Assembly (NCBI RefSeq): GCF_030064165.1
Contig: NZ_CP125947.1
Coordinates: forward strand, 1,860,001-1,924,000
Length of the DNA stretch: 64,000 nucleotides
Direction: 5' to 3'
Origin: Comamonas resistens
GTDB lineage: Bacteria > Pseudomonadota > Gammaproteobacteria > Burkholderiales > Burkholderiaceae_C
This document shows, piece by piece, positions 36,674 through 45,908 of the stretch. Every line of letters starts with the position of its first letter. Positions within the stretch are counted from its first letter, which is position 1. The translations under genes were made by a program, and so were the position numbers. The notes under the pieces were generated by a model. The model was not told where the DNA came from, did not search any database, and was given only the letters and a program-made list of their open reading frames with translations.

Positions 36674-37468
36674 ATGCTCTTGAAGAACAAAGTCATCATC
36701 ATCTCTGGCATCGGCCCCGGCATGGGCATCAAACTCGCCCTGCGCGCGGCAGAGTATCAGGCCAAGGCCGTGGTGCTGGCTGCCCGCACGCAGTCCATGC
36801 TGGATGAAACGGAGCAAACCATTCGCGATGCAGGCTACTCCTGCGAAATTCTCAAAGTCGCCACCGATATCTCCCTGCCCGAGCAATGCCAGCGGCTCGC
36901 AGAGCTAACCATCGCTAAGTTCGGTCGCATCGATGCGCTGATCAACTCGGCCTATGCACATGGGACCTGGGAATCCTCGAGCAACTCGTCTATGGACGAC
37001 TGGCGCAAGGTCATGGAAGTCAATCTGTATGGCTCCATGAACATGACCCAGGCGGTTGTTCCGCAGATGAAAAAACAAAAAGACGGCAGCATTGTGATGA
37101 TCAACACCATGGCGACTCGCCGTCCCAATCAGCTGGAGGCAGGCTACGCGGTATCCAAAGGCGCCTTAAAAACAGCAGTGCAATATCTGGCAGAGGATTT
37201 GGGGCCTTTTGGTATTCGCATCAATAGCACCTACAACGGATGGATGTGGGGTGCTCCTGTCAAAACTTATTTCCAGGCCGAAGCCAAGCGTCAGGGCGTT
37301 CCTATGGAGTCACTGGTAGATCTCATCGCCAAGCAGATTCCATTGCGCAATGAGATCCCGGATGATGCAGATTGCGCTTCAGCCGCGCTCTATCTGGCCA
37401 GCGACTATGCGCGAGCGGTGACGGGCGCTCAACTGGACGTCAGTGGCGGTCATTACCTACCTCACTAA
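36674..37468 (+). CDS. Short-chain dehydrogenase/reductase
   Basis: A 264-residue SDR. The cofactor loop is ISGIGPGMGIKLALRAAEYQAKAVVLAARTQ (a GxGxGxG variant); NSAYAHG stands where NNAG is usual; the catalytic Tyr-Lys is in GYAVSKGALKTAVQYLAEDLGPFGIRIN. The catalytic serine position reads INTMATRR rather than ISS, a possible change in chemistry. It ends GAQLDVSGGHYLPH. AAGGAGG precedes the start. Confidence 0.9.
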   Translation: MLLKNKVIIISGIGPGMGIKLALRAAEYQAKAVVLAARTQSMLDETEQTIRDAGYSCEILKVATDISLPEQCQRLAELTIAKFGRIDALINSAYAHGTWESSSNSSMDDWRKVMEVNLYGSMNMTQAVVPQMKKQKDGSIVMINTMATRRPNQLEAGYAVSKGALKTAVQYLAEDLGPFGIRINSTYNGWMWGAPVKTYFQAEAKRQGVPMESLVDLIAKQIPLRNEIPDDADCASAALYLASDYARAVTGAQLDVSGGHYLPH

Positions 37469-37498
37469 ATTTCAGCGGAGAACGGCCTGCAGACTTTT

Positions 37499-37959
37499 TT
37501 GGATATTGAGGAAATCAAACAACTCAAGGCACGCTACTTCCGCAGCACCGACACCTGCAATCTAGAGCTTTTGCAAACCGTTCTGGCAGATGATGTACAT
37601 CTCCGCGCTGACAGCCCAACCTACCAGTACGAGATCAATGGTATCGACGAAGCCATGAATTTCTACCGCAATGCCTTCACCAGCCGGCGTTTGGGCATGC
37701 ACAACGGGCATATGCCAGAAATCAAGATCGATGGCGACACTGTTACGGGAATCTGGTACCTCAATGATCTGCTTATCAATCTTGATGAGCAGATCATCCT
37801 CACTGGCAGTGCGCTGCACGAAGACTGCTATATCAAAGTCGCCGGTCAGTGGCGAGTGCAACGCACGGCTACAGGCGGCTGCTGGAGATGATTGAACCTC
37901 TGAGCAGTGGTTGTCGCATCACATCGCAATCTATTACGAGCAGCGTATCGGTACATTGA
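37499..37959 (+). pseudogene. Frameshifted duplicate of the SnoaL-like gene
   Basis: DIEEIKQLKARYFRSTDTCNLELLQTVLADDVHL...LGMHNGHMPEIKIDGDTV is clearly paralogous to the intact copy at 35683. No good start codon exists (only a TTG at 37499 with no Shine-Dalgarno). After QWRVQRT the first frame ends in a short unrelated tail, while another frame from 37867 continues GYRRLLEMIEPLSSGCRITSQ, matching the paralogue's C-terminus, to a stop at 37957-37959. A single indel near 37862-37867 explains this. Confidence 0.75.
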
Positions 37960-38190
37960 TGGCGATGGGACTGCATCTAGGCAGGTAGTAGGCAGTCTTG
38001 GCCTATCTTTTGAGCATAGGAGGCAGTCCAAGCCGCTCGATGTTCGGTACCGGTAACGGTGGCTGTTGTGCGATAAAAATTCAAAGGCGCTTCTCAGCTG
38101 TGGATTCAACCGATCGATGCAACGCATTCGTCAAACATCTCAACCGAAATATGCAATCAGGTATGAGTTTGGATAAGGATCCCCTTTTTT

Positions 38191-39738
38191 CTATGTACTG
38201 GCCTGCTTGTCCAGCGCATAGCTGGCGAAATGGGCCGTAGACACTGCAACTCTGTTACGGCCTGTCGTCTTGGCGCTGTATAGCGCTTGATCGGCCGCGT
38301 AGATAAAAGCTGCTATATCGGTTTCCCATTCAGGCGTCCAGGTCACCACGCCTACGCTAATCGTGATATGGCCGTACTCGCTGCCTCGATTCTTAATCGA
38401 GAGGTCGGAGACTTTCATGCGAATGCTCTCCGCGATGTTGATGGCTCCATCCTGCGTGGTGTCTGGCAAGACGACCACGAACTCCTCACCGCCATAGCGA
38501 GCTGCACTGTCTCCAGGGCGGCGAATATTGTTGGCAATACACTTTGCGACGGCCACTAAGGCCTCATCGCCAGCTTGGTGACCATAGGTATCGTTGTAGC
38601 TCTTGAATCTATCAATGTCCATGAACAGCAACGAGAGCATGCTGCCGTTGCGCCTGGCACGACGCCATTCCTGATCGAGGATTTCGTCAAGCGTGCGGCG
38701 GTTGTTCAATCCCGTCAGTCCATCGGTCCTGGCCAGCATTGCAAGCTCTGACTCAGCCAATCTTCTTCGCTTCATCTGTGTTCCTAAAGCGATGGACAAG
38801 GCGATGAAGGCGACGACGAGTATGCCCAGGACTACGGAGATGGTGAGCGCGCGATGCCGCCAGGCAGCGTAGATGTCGGAGTGAGCCTCTGCCACCATGA
38901 TGATGAGTGGCAAATTGGAGAGATTCTTAAAGTAATAGCGCCGCTGCACCCCATCGATGGTTGAGGTGCCTGAAAAACTACCCTCAGCTGCCAATAGAAA
39001 CTGCTTGAAAGTACTGGCGTTGTGTATATCACTTCCAATGACTTTCTCGTCGTAGGGCTGACGCATGATCATCGTGCCGTCGCGCCGTATCAGCGCTATG
39101 GACCCATGTGGCCCAAGAGACAGTGCTGAAAACAGGTTGTGAAAGTAATCCAACTGCACAGCGATCAGCACAATCCCTGCAAAAGATCCATCAGCGCGAG
39201 AAATCCGACGGCTTAGCGGAATACTCAAAGAGCCATCACGCAACCGTGAGGCGTAGGGGCGGCCCACATACAAACCGACGTCCGGGTGGTCTCGATGCAC
39301 CTGGAAATATTCGCGGTCTGCGAAATTAGCCTTTCTCGGCACGCTGCTTGCTGCATCAATGAGGATACTGCCCTCTGCATCCAGCACCAGCATCGATCCT
39401 AGATGAGTCGCAGTTGCGGCCCTGTCGAACAGCGCCATATTGCGCAGCTGAGGTGAGGCAGCGAGCACTTCGGGGTCGCTCATTCCTTCAACGGCAGCTT
39501 GAAGCGACAGTGCATAGAGCTCAAAAGTTCGCTCAATGTCACGCTCGGCCAGGAGAGCCACATTACGAGATGCCTCTGCTGCGCGATCCATTGCATCAAC
39601 GCGACTTTGGTACAGGACCGCCGCGCAAATAGTCGCCATCAACACCGCAATCACGACTCCGGCGGTTGTGATGATGGACCCGTGGAGGTCTTGCCTGAAA
39701 GAAAACCATCGAAATGAATCGGTAACGTTGCGCGTCAC
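38191..39738 (-). CDS. Membrane diguanylate cyclase with periplasmic dCache-like sensor
   Basis: A 515-residue protein. One transmembrane helix near residues 20-45, an extracytoplasmic sensor of about 250 residues (REYFQVHRDHPDVGLYVGRPYASRLRDGSLSIPLSRRI is typical of dCache), a second helix near 300 (ISVVLGILVVAFIALSIALG), then a GGDEF domain with RTDGLTGLNNRRTLDEIL, FMDIDRFKSYNDTYGHQAGDEAL and active-site RYGGEEF. It should make c-di-GMP in response to a small ligand. No I-site RxxD is seen just before GGEEF. The start is a GTG at 39738. Confidence 0.92.
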   Translation of the reverse strand: MTRNVTDSFRWFSFRQDLHGSIITTAGVVIAVLMATICAAVLYQSRVDAMDRAAEASRNVALLAERDIERTFELYALSLQAAVEGMSDPEVLAASPQLRNMALFDRAATATHLGSMLVLDAEGSILIDAASSVPRKANFADREYFQVHRDHPDVGLYVGRPYASRLRDGSLSIPLSRRISRADGSFAGIVLIAVQLDYFHNLFSALSLGPHGSIALIRRDGTMIMRQPYDEKVIGSDIHNASTFKQFLLAAEGSFSGTSTIDGVQRRYYFKNLSNLPLIIMVAEAHSDIYAAWRHRALTISVVLGILVVAFIALSIALGTQMKRRRLAESELAMLARTDGLTGLNNRRTLDEILDQEWRRARRNGSMLSLLFMDIDRFKSYNDTYGHQAGDEALVAVAKCIANNIRRPGDSAARYGGEEFVVVLPDTTQDGAINIAESIRMKVSDLSIKNRGSEYGHITISVGVVTWTPEWETDIAAFIYAADQALYSAKTTGRNRVAVSTAHFASYALDKQAST

Positions 39739-40191
39739 AACTTTTGCTATCTCCGTGCACTTACGTTACTAAGGTTGAGCGCTGCCAAATTCCTGATACC
39801 AAGTGCCGTCTGACGACACAGACGCTCTCAACCTGGAACCATCAGGCAACAATGAAAATTGTTGAATAGTTTGGTTCAGCTCGAGGTGGCATGTGATTGG
39901 ATATTTCAATTTTCTGACGTGAGTTGATGCAAATCAGTCGATATGAATGAATCAAAACGAAGGCGTGTGGCTACATCTAACCCAAGCTCATAGCAAGGCA
40001 AGGGCTAAGCGATTGAGGAAAGGTTTACGGCAGCAAATGTTACGAGCCATTGGGGGCTTGGTTGGTTCGCGGTGGGGTGTACCGTGGGGATGAGAACGTA
40101 AATGACGGGTTGCGTGGCCTGTTGCCGCCCCCTTGCGGTCTTTTGGCTTCCTGCTAGCAACGACCTTGCTTTGCAATGAAGCCTGCCATCA
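39739..40191. other. Gap without recognisable gene
   Basis: About 450 bases between the GGDEF gene and the truncated AraC gene. I see no frame with family similarity and no tRNA. The left half is AT-rich and probably holds the GGDEF promoter; the right half may be the lost upstream part of the AraC gene. Confidence 0.45.
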
Positions 40192-40227
40192 ATGTGGTTG
40201 GCTCTGGTAAGGCCAACCGCGCGCCGC

Positions 40228-40542
40228 ATGGACGCACTACATCAGCACATCGCGCAGAACCTCGCTCAGCCGCTTACGCTGCCACTCTTGGCTGAGCGTA
40301 TCCACGTCAGCGAACGACAACTGGCGTGCCTGTTCAAGACCGAGCTGCGCACCATACCCGCTGCATACATCGAGTCCGTGCGCGTGGAGGTGGCGCGCAA
40401 TCGACTGGAGACGACGGATGAGCCACTGGAGCGCATTGCCACAGCCTGTGGCCTGCATACCACTGATACGCTGACCCGTGCGTTCCGCAGGCAACTGAAC
40501 ACCACGCCTGCCGAATATCGCATCCGGTTTCGCACCTCTTAA
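40228..40542 (+). pseudogene. Truncated AraC-type regulator (DNA-binding domain only)
   Basis: About 104 residues containing only the two HTHs of an AraC C-terminal domain: LPLLAERIHVSERQLACLFKTELRTIPAAYIESVRVEVARNRLETTDEPLERIATACGLHTTDTLTRAFRRQLNTTPAEYRIRF. The layout and spacing are those of GlxA-like regulators, whose N-terminal DJ-1 domain is absent here. An ATG at 40228 could still produce a short protein. The neighbourhood is rich in other gene fragments, so a remnant is more likely than a dedicated short regulator. Confidence 0.65.
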
Positions 40543-40858
40543 TGAAAAGGCTAGCTGCTGCATCGCGCCACTTGGTGGGGCCATTGTTCAACCGAGTTGC
40601 TCCGGCATCTTGCGTAGCCGAGATGACTTTCTGCCACGATTGGCGATCCATGAAAAAGACCGCCGAAAGCTTCATGGGCAACGACGGACGCACATGCGGT
40701 CTATTTTTTGACTTGGCAGACCAGCCTATTGAAGTCACCATGGTCGTGAGCACGCTGGACATCAAACGGTTTTCCCGTACCTGTGCGACGAAAATCAATG
40801 TGCTCTACATCCAAACGCCAATTGATCTCGGGATGACTGCATCGGATAGGAGACTTGC

Positions 40859-41293
40859 ATGGCAACTTCTACAGGTTGGTTCTATTGGGCGGTACTGTCT
40901 GCCGTGTTTGCCGCGCTCACCGCCATTTTTGCCAAAATCGGCATTCAGGGCGTGGACTCGGACTTAGCCACGCTCATTCGCACGGTCATCATCATCGTTG
41001 TGCTGTCGGCATTTGTTGGGCTGACAGGCAAATGGACTAACCCCTTAAGCCTCTCTCCGCGGACATGGGTATTCCTAGGGCTTTCAGGGTTGGCGACAGG
41101 CGCGTCCTGGGTGTGCTATTTCCGTGCGCTAAAGATCGGCGCAGCATCCCAGGTTGCTCCCGTGGACAAATTCAGCTTGGTTCTCGTTGCGTTGTTTGCC
41201 GTCATTTTTCTGGGGGAGCGGCCGTCCTTGCGCGAGTGGTCAGGGATCGCGCTGGTGGCATCAGGCGTTCTGGTGCTTGCATTCAAGCGGTGA
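40859..41293 (+). CDS. Single-domain EamA/DMT-family transporter
   Basis: A 144-residue inner-membrane protein with about five transmembrane helices and one EamA unit: YWAVLSAVFAALTAIFAKIGIQGVDSDLATLIRT, SWVCYFRALKIGAASQVAPVDKFSLVLVALFAVIFLGERPSLREWSGIALVASGVLVL. Full-length DMT exporters have two such units; this size matches the known small one-domain group that acts as dimers. AGGAG lies 8 bases before the ATG. The upstream 315 bases (40543-40858) hold no recognised gene. Confidence 0.88.
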   Translation: MATSTGWFYWAVLSAVFAALTAIFAKIGIQGVDSDLATLIRTVIIIVVLSAFVGLTGKWTNPLSLSPRTWVFLGLSGLATGASWVCYFRALKIGAASQVAPVDKFSLVLVALFAVIFLGERPSLREWSGIALVASGVLVLAFKR

Positions 41294-41429
41294 ACGACCC
41301 AGGTAAGTACCTCTGTACACTTGTGGCTCCTGAGATCAATGCAGTGTCTCTGGCTAGCGAGTCGACATCTTGCACTGGGCTGTTGCCTGGTTCGTAGACA
41401 CCAACTCAAGCTTCCTAGAGCTTTATCGG

Positions 41430-41571
41430 ACTGATGTGTCCAAGCGATCAGTTGCTCAATGCGGTGCAGTTCGCAGTGCTCTCCCAATGCCAGCACGTCA
41501 TCGCGCTCGATCTTGAGCTTGGCAACTTCTTTGCGCCGTCGCTCTATCTCAGCCTGCTCGGGCTTCATCAC
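41430..41571 (-). pseudogene. IS3-family transposase remnant (orfA joined to part of orfB)
   Basis: On the minus strand KPEQAEIERRRKEVAKLKIERD is the end of an IS3-type OrfA (leucine-zipper region). It runs straight into DVLALGEHCELHRIEQLI, which resembles the 'CGLHRIERLM' stretch of OrfB. A large internal deletion of the element is the simplest explanation. Confidence 0.6.
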
Positions 41572-41603
41572 GTCCTTGCCGGGGAAGAGTGGTTCGGTGC
41601 AGG

Positions 41604-41764
41604 AGGATGTGAGAGCAGGGCGTCTACGGCGACTATTTGAAGACTACGAGATCAATCCGCAGGAGCAGAGCTTTTGTGTCTACGCAGCCTATCTTCCGAA
41701 TCGTAGATATTCCCGAAAAGTGCAGGCCTTTCTGGATTCCCTGGTGGGCGCAGCAGCAGGATAA
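41604..41764 (+). pseudogene. LysR-type regulator C-terminal fragment
   Basis: EDVRAGRLRRLFEDYEINPQEQSFCVYAAYLPNRRYSRKVQAFLDSLV is the last stretch of a LysR substrate-binding domain. Nothing upstream in any frame supplies the rest, so only the 3' end survives. Confidence 0.65.
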
Positions 41765-41849
41765 CTGCCGATGGATTCCCTTGGGCTTATTCACATTAGG
41801 CTGTGCAGCAGTATCTCGCCGTCCCGCGGCATGTCTCAAAGCAACTCAG

Positions 41850-42060
41850 CCGCGCGACTCATGCGGTTGAATCGACATCCATTCTGGAGCCCAAGTCAGA
41901 GAAGCCGCCAGGCAGAGGAAGGCCATGAAGTGGGCTCTCCGGTACTGCTTGAGCCGTCCAAGGCATCGCTTAATGGCGTTGCGCGTACTGAGCGTTCTGC
42001 TGCAAAAGATTGAAGCAAGGCCATGGTTGCAGCTGCGGCTTCTTCGTATCGCCCGCTTGG
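41850..42060 (-). pseudogene. IS5-type transposase C-terminal remnant
   Basis: On the minus strand RNAIKRCLGRLKQYRR...AHFMAFLCLAAS resembles the conserved end of IS5-group transposases (RN.IERCF.RLKQFRR), with the intervening stretch deleted. It lies directly downstream of egtB. Confidence 0.5.
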
Positions 42061-42071
42061 CTTTCATCACA

Positions 42072-43295
42072 TTACCCATCCCGTGCCAGCCGCAGTCCCG
42101 TCATCTGCCAACGCGCCGAAGCTGGAAAGAAATTGCGGTAGCTGGCACGCGTATGGCCGGGTGGCGTGAGGCACGAGCCGCCACGCAGCACGTACTGGTT
42201 GACCATGAACTTGCCGTTGTACTCGCCCACCGCGCCATCGGCGATGCGAAAGCCCGGGTACGGCGCATAGGACGACTGGGTCCATTCCCAGACCTGGCCC
42301 AGGCCGTCGCCTGCGGTCCCGGCCGGGTGCAAGGCCTGCAGCCCGGACTGCAGCGCCATCGCCTTCGCCCAGGCAACCTCCCATTCGGCCTCGGTTGGCA
42401 GCCGGGCCCCGGCCCAGCGCGCATAGGCATCTGCCTCGTAGTACGACAGATGGGACACTGGCCGACGGCCATCCAGCGGCAATGCACCATGCAGGCTGAA
42501 CTCTTGCCAGCCCGCCACCGTCTGCCCGGGCTGGCTCGCCCGGCGCCAGTACCAGGGATGGGCCAACTGCTGCGCGCAGCACCAGTCCCAGCCCTCGGCC
42601 AGCCACCATTGCGGCTGGGCATAACCCCCGGCTTCGACGAACTGCAGGAACTCCGCATTGTTCACCGGCCGGCTGGCGATCTCGCAGCCCGGCAGGAAGA
42701 CTTGGTGCCGCGGCCGCTCGTTGTCGAAGGCAAAGCCCTCGCCCACATGGCCGATCTCCCGCAGCCCCGATGCCACAGGCAGCCAGGCCGGTGCGGCAGG
42801 CGGCGGGGCTTCGGCTGCTGTCGCCTGCAGCGGTTGGTAGGCCGGCCACAGCGGGTGACAGGACAGCAGGTGCTTGATGTCGGTGAGCAGCAGTTCCTGG
42901 TGCTGCTGCTCATGCTGGAGACCAAGCTCCACTAGCTCAACCACTGGCTGCGGCGTGTGCTGCGTCAACAGCGCATGTATGCGCTCATCGACCGCAGCGC
43001 GGTAATCGAATACCCGGGCCAGCGACGGCCGTGTGAGCAGCCCGCGCTGCGCGCGCGGATGGCGGTCGCCAACCTGCTGGTAGTACGAGTTGAACAGCAC
43101 GCGAAAATCCGCGTCGAACGGAGGCTGTGATCCCAAAACAAAAGTCTCGAAAAACCAGGTGGTATGAGCCAGATGCCATTTAGCCGGGCTGGCGTCGGAC
43201 ATGGACTGCACGCAGGCATCCTCGGCCGATAACGGCTCAGCCAGCTTCAACGTGCGTTGGCGCACTGCTTCGTAACGCTGGCGAAGATCAGGCAT
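42072..43295 (-). CDS. egtB: Ergothioneine sulfoxide synthase EgtB
   Basis: A 407-residue nonheme iron enzyme that joins a thiol donor to trimethylhistidine. The N-terminal DinB_2 domain carries AKWHLAHTTWFFETF and H128-x3-H132-x-E134 (LQHEQQHQELL), the iron ligands with H41 or H44. The C-terminal FGE-sulfatase domain includes RPVNNAEFLQFVEAGGY, HLSYYEADAYARWAGARLPTEAEWEVA, GQVWEWTQSSYAPYPGF and the end VLRGGSCLTP...NFFPASARWQMTGLRLARD. ATG 43295 overlaps the egtD stop, so translation is coupled. SenA-type enzymes are close relatives, but no selenosugar gene is adjacent. Confidence 0.93.
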   Translation of the reverse strand: MPDLRQRYEAVRQRTLKLAEPLSAEDACVQSMSDASPAKWHLAHTTWFFETFVLGSQPPFDADFRVLFNSYYQQVGDRHPRAQRGLLTRPSLARVFDYRAAVDERIHALLTQHTPQPVVELVELGLQHEQQHQELLLTDIKHLLSCHPLWPAYQPLQATAAEAPPPAAPAWLPVASGLREIGHVGEGFAFDNERPRHQVFLPGCEIASRPVNNAEFLQFVEAGGYAQPQWWLAEGWDWCCAQQLAHPWYWRRASQPGQTVAGWQEFSLHGALPLDGRRPVSHLSYYEADAYARWAGARLPTEAEWEVAWAKAMALQSGLQALHPAGTAGDGLGQVWEWTQSSYAPYPGFRIADGAVGEYNGKFMVNQYVLRGGSCLTPPGHTRASYRNFFPASARWQMTGLRLARDG

Positions 43296-44253
43296 GGGCA
43301 TGCACCATGGCAAACCACTGCCGCTCGTCGGTCCAAACCTGGCAGACGCCGAAGCCAGCCTCGGCAAGCGTCGCCTGGAACTGCGACAGCGGGTATTTGT
43401 AGCTGTTCTCGGTGTGGATGGTCTCGCTCTCGGCAAAGTGCCGCCCGCCGCCAGGCCAGGCCACGGTCAGCGGCCGGCGTGCACGCAGGTGCATCTCGAT
43501 GCGCGAATGCCCGGAGTTGAAGAAGGCGTGGTGGGCCCAGTCGTCCTCGCCGAAATCGCTGCCGAGCAGGCGGTTCACATGGCTGAGCACATTCAGGTTG
43601 AAGCGCGCCGTCACGCCCTGGGCATCGTCGTAAGCGGGCTCCAGCCACTGCAGGGGCTTGGGCAGGTCGATGCCGATCAGCAGCCCGCCATCGGGCCCCA
43701 GCAGTTCGTGCATGCGCCGCAGCATGGCCAGTGCATCGGCCGGATCGAAGTTGCCTATGGACGAGCCGGGATAGAACACCAGCCGCCCGTTGCGCGGCAG
43801 ATCGGGCGGCAGTTGCAGCGGCCCGGTGATGTCGGCCTGCACAGCGCGCGCGTCCAGCCCGGGGAATTCATCCGCGAGCCGGCACACCGCCTGGCTCAGG
43901 AAGTCGCCGGCGATGTCCACGCCGACGAAGTGGCGCGGCCGCAGGCTGCGGCACAGCGCGCGCACCTTCTCGCAGTTGCCGGCACCCAACTCGATCAGCA
44001 CTTCGCAGCCCTGCAAGACCTGCGCCATGGCCGGCCCTGCGTCGGCAAGGATGGCCGCCTCGGTGCGCGTGGGGTAATACTCGGGCAGCCGGGTGATTTG
44101 CTCGAACAACTCGCAACCGCGCGCGTCGTACAGGTACTTGGGGGAGATGCGCGCCTGCGGTTGCAGCAATCCGTGCAGCAGATCGGCCCGGGCAGCGTGC
44201 AAGGCCGATGACTCCACCACAGGCGATATGACATCGTTGATAGAGCAAAACAT
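43288..44253 (-). CDS. egtD: L-histidine N(alpha)-methyltransferase EgtD
   Basis: A 321-residue SAM-dependent enzyme that trimethylates histidine to hercynine, the first step to ergothioneine. SPKYLYDARGCELFEQITRLPEYYPTRTEAAIL is the family entry motif; VLIELGAGNCEKVRALC is the SAM-binding loop; GRLVFYPGSSIGNFDP and RFNLNVLSHVNRLLGSDF follow. The start is 44253, with AAAGGA upstream. It forms a two-gene operon with egtB. Confidence 0.95.
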   Translation of the reverse strand: MFCSINDVISPVVESSALHAARADLLHGLLQPQARISPKYLYDARGCELFEQITRLPEYYPTRTEAAILADAGPAMAQVLQGCEVLIELGAGNCEKVRALCRSLRPRHFVGVDIAGDFLSQAVCRLADEFPGLDARAVQADITGPLQLPPDLPRNGRLVFYPGSSIGNFDPADALAMLRRMHELLGPDGGLLIGIDLPKPLQWLEPAYDDAQGVTARFNLNVLSHVNRLLGSDFGEDDWAHHAFFNSGHSRIEMHLRARRPLTVAWPGGGRHFAESETIHTENSYKYPLSQFQATLAEAGFGVCQVWTDERQWFAMVHAHA

Positions 44254-44409
44254 GATCGAGTCCTTTAGCGTCGGTGATGGCGCTTGCAAGCGAAGTAGTA
44301 TGACGGCTCAGTCTCTTTTGTGGGAGTGCAAGTCAGGCTTGGGGTTCCTCCACGGATGCTCAATGTTTTTATCAACGAGTCCTGTTGAGTATGCAGCAGC
44401 CAGTTCAGC

Positions 44410-44754
44410 ATGAGCATGGCATTTCAAGCCTCGACAAATACCGAACGCTTACCTTACAGTTTGTCCATGCAATACGTCGTCCACCATCAAGAAGAAAATT
44501 CCAAAGGTGCGTTCTATGTCGAAAAAACTGGGCAGCGCATTGCCGAGATGACATATAGCCGCACGAACGCTTCCATGATCATCATCGATCACACCGATGT
44601 CGACGAGTCGCTGCGCGGCGAAGGTGTAGGCCGTCAACTGCTCAATGCGCTGGTGGCTTGGGCGCGCGCGAGTGGCACCAAAGTGCTACCACTATGCCCT
44701 TTTGCCAAGGCGCAGTTTGACAAGGATGTGTCGATACGCGATGTGCTCGTCTGA
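44410..44754 (+). CDS. Small GNAT-fold N-acetyltransferase (YjdJ/Gtf3-like)
   Basis: An approximately 95-114 residue protein. MQYVVHHQEENSKGAFYVEKTGQRIAEMTYSR and IIDHTDVDESLRGEGVGRQLLNALVAWARASGTKVLPLCPFAKAQFDKD follow the pattern of the compact GNAT group with a minimal acetyl-CoA loop (RGEGVGRQL). The start may be 44410 or the ATG at 44467, which would fit the usual length better. It is monocistronic; substrate unknown. Confidence 0.85.
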   Translation: MSMAFQASTNTERLPYSLSMQYVVHHQEENSKGAFYVEKTGQRIAEMTYSRTNASMIIIDHTDVDESLRGEGVGRQLLNALVAWARASGTKVLPLCPFAKAQFDKDVSIRDVLV

Positions 44755-44984
44755 CGAGTTGAATTAACCTACCTGCTCTTCGATGAAGATCTGGTGGTTG
44801 AATACTGCGCACCAGTCTCAGTGGTTAGCGAGAGAAAGCCAGATTATCGATCTCAGGAGCCCAAGCGGATATTTCTCTGTACTGAATCAGCATCGGAGTG
44901 ATGTGCTTTTATATGTCTAGCGTCCTGGAAAACGCCTTCAGCTCTCGTGAATTGAGTGAATGGATCGGATGGTTTTAGAAACAT

Positions 44985-45908
44985 CTATTTGCTGACTTGG
45001 ACAGGCATCTTGCGATGCACATGCTGGACCAAAAAATCAAGAAAAATCCGGGTTTTGAGAGGTAAATGCGTACGGTGGGGGTAATAGGCGTAGAAGCCTG
45101 GGAAGCTGGCCCAATAGGGCTTTAGCACTTCAACTAACTGACCCGCATTGAATGCGTCAGACATAGATTCGCGCCAGCCAGTAATCACGCCGATGCCATC
45201 CAGGGCGGCGCGCATGGCCGTGTCGCCATTATTGACGGTCAGGGGGCCGCTCACGGCTCGCTCGCTCAGTTTGCCGTCGATATTGAATTCCCATTTGTAG
45301 ACTGCGCCGCTGCTGCTCATGCGGTAGTTGATGCACTGATGCTGTTCCAGCTCCTCAGGGTGTTGCGGTGTGCCATGTACGCTGAGGTAGGCAGGAGATG
45401 CGCCAAAGCACATGGTCAGGTCCTGCGTGAGTGGCACGGCAACCATATCGCCCTCCAGCGACTCGCCATTGCGTATGCCGATGTCAAACCCTTCTCGCAC
45501 AATGTCCACAAAGCCATCGTCATAGACCAGCTCGACATGAATGTGCGGATGGTGTGCAAAGAACTCGGCGAGCATGGGCTCGACCAGCACCTGGCCCGCG
45601 GGGTGGGAGATGGTCAGGCGCAGCGTGCCGCCTTCGACGCCCGCCTTGAGCTGAAGATCTTCTGTCGCCTCGCGCAGGTTGGCGAGAGCTGGGGAAATGC
45701 GCTCCAGATAGATTCTTCCTGCTTCTGTCAGATTGACGCTGCGCGTTGTCCGATCGAACAAGCGCACATCCAGACGGGTTTCCAGCTTTTTGATGGTTTG
45801 AGATAGTGCGGCCGGCGTGACTCCTATGGCGTGGGCGGCATAGGTCAGACTGCGATGCTGGGCTACCTGCTCAAAGGCTGCCAGATAGGCGAGTATTTCG
45901 GGTTTCAT
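44985..45908 (-). CDS. LysR-family transcriptional regulator
   Basis: A 307-residue LTTR. The HTH is FEQVAQHRSLTYAAHAIGVTPAALSQTIKKLETRLDVRLFDRTTRSVNLTEAG, and the effector domain belongs to the group with DIGIRNGESLEGDMVAVPL. It is divergent from the molybdenum hydroxylase genes 144 bases away, the usual layout for a regulator and its target. The start at 45908 was chosen because the longer frame adds residues outside the family. Confidence 0.92.
   Translation of the reverse strand: MKPEILAYLAAFEQVAQHRSLTYAAHAIGVTPAALSQTIKKLETRLDVRLFDRTTRSVNLTEAGRIYLERISPALANLREATEDLQLKAGVEGGTLRLTISHPAGQVLVEPMLAEFFAHHPHIHVELVYDDGFVDIVREGFDIGIRNGESLEGDMVAVPLTQDLTMCFGASPAYLSVHGTPQHPEELEQHQCINYRMSSSGAVYKWEFNIDGKLSERAVSGPLTVNNGDTAMRAALDGIGVITGWRESMSDAFNAGQLVEVLKPYWASFPGFYAYYPHRTHLPLKTRIFLDFLVQHVHRKMPVQVSK

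Noticed and set aside
40542..40967. A 141-codon plus-strand frame between the AraC fragment and the EamA gene
   Set aside because: No family similarity, no good ribosome site, and its 3' part overlaps the EamA gene out of frame.
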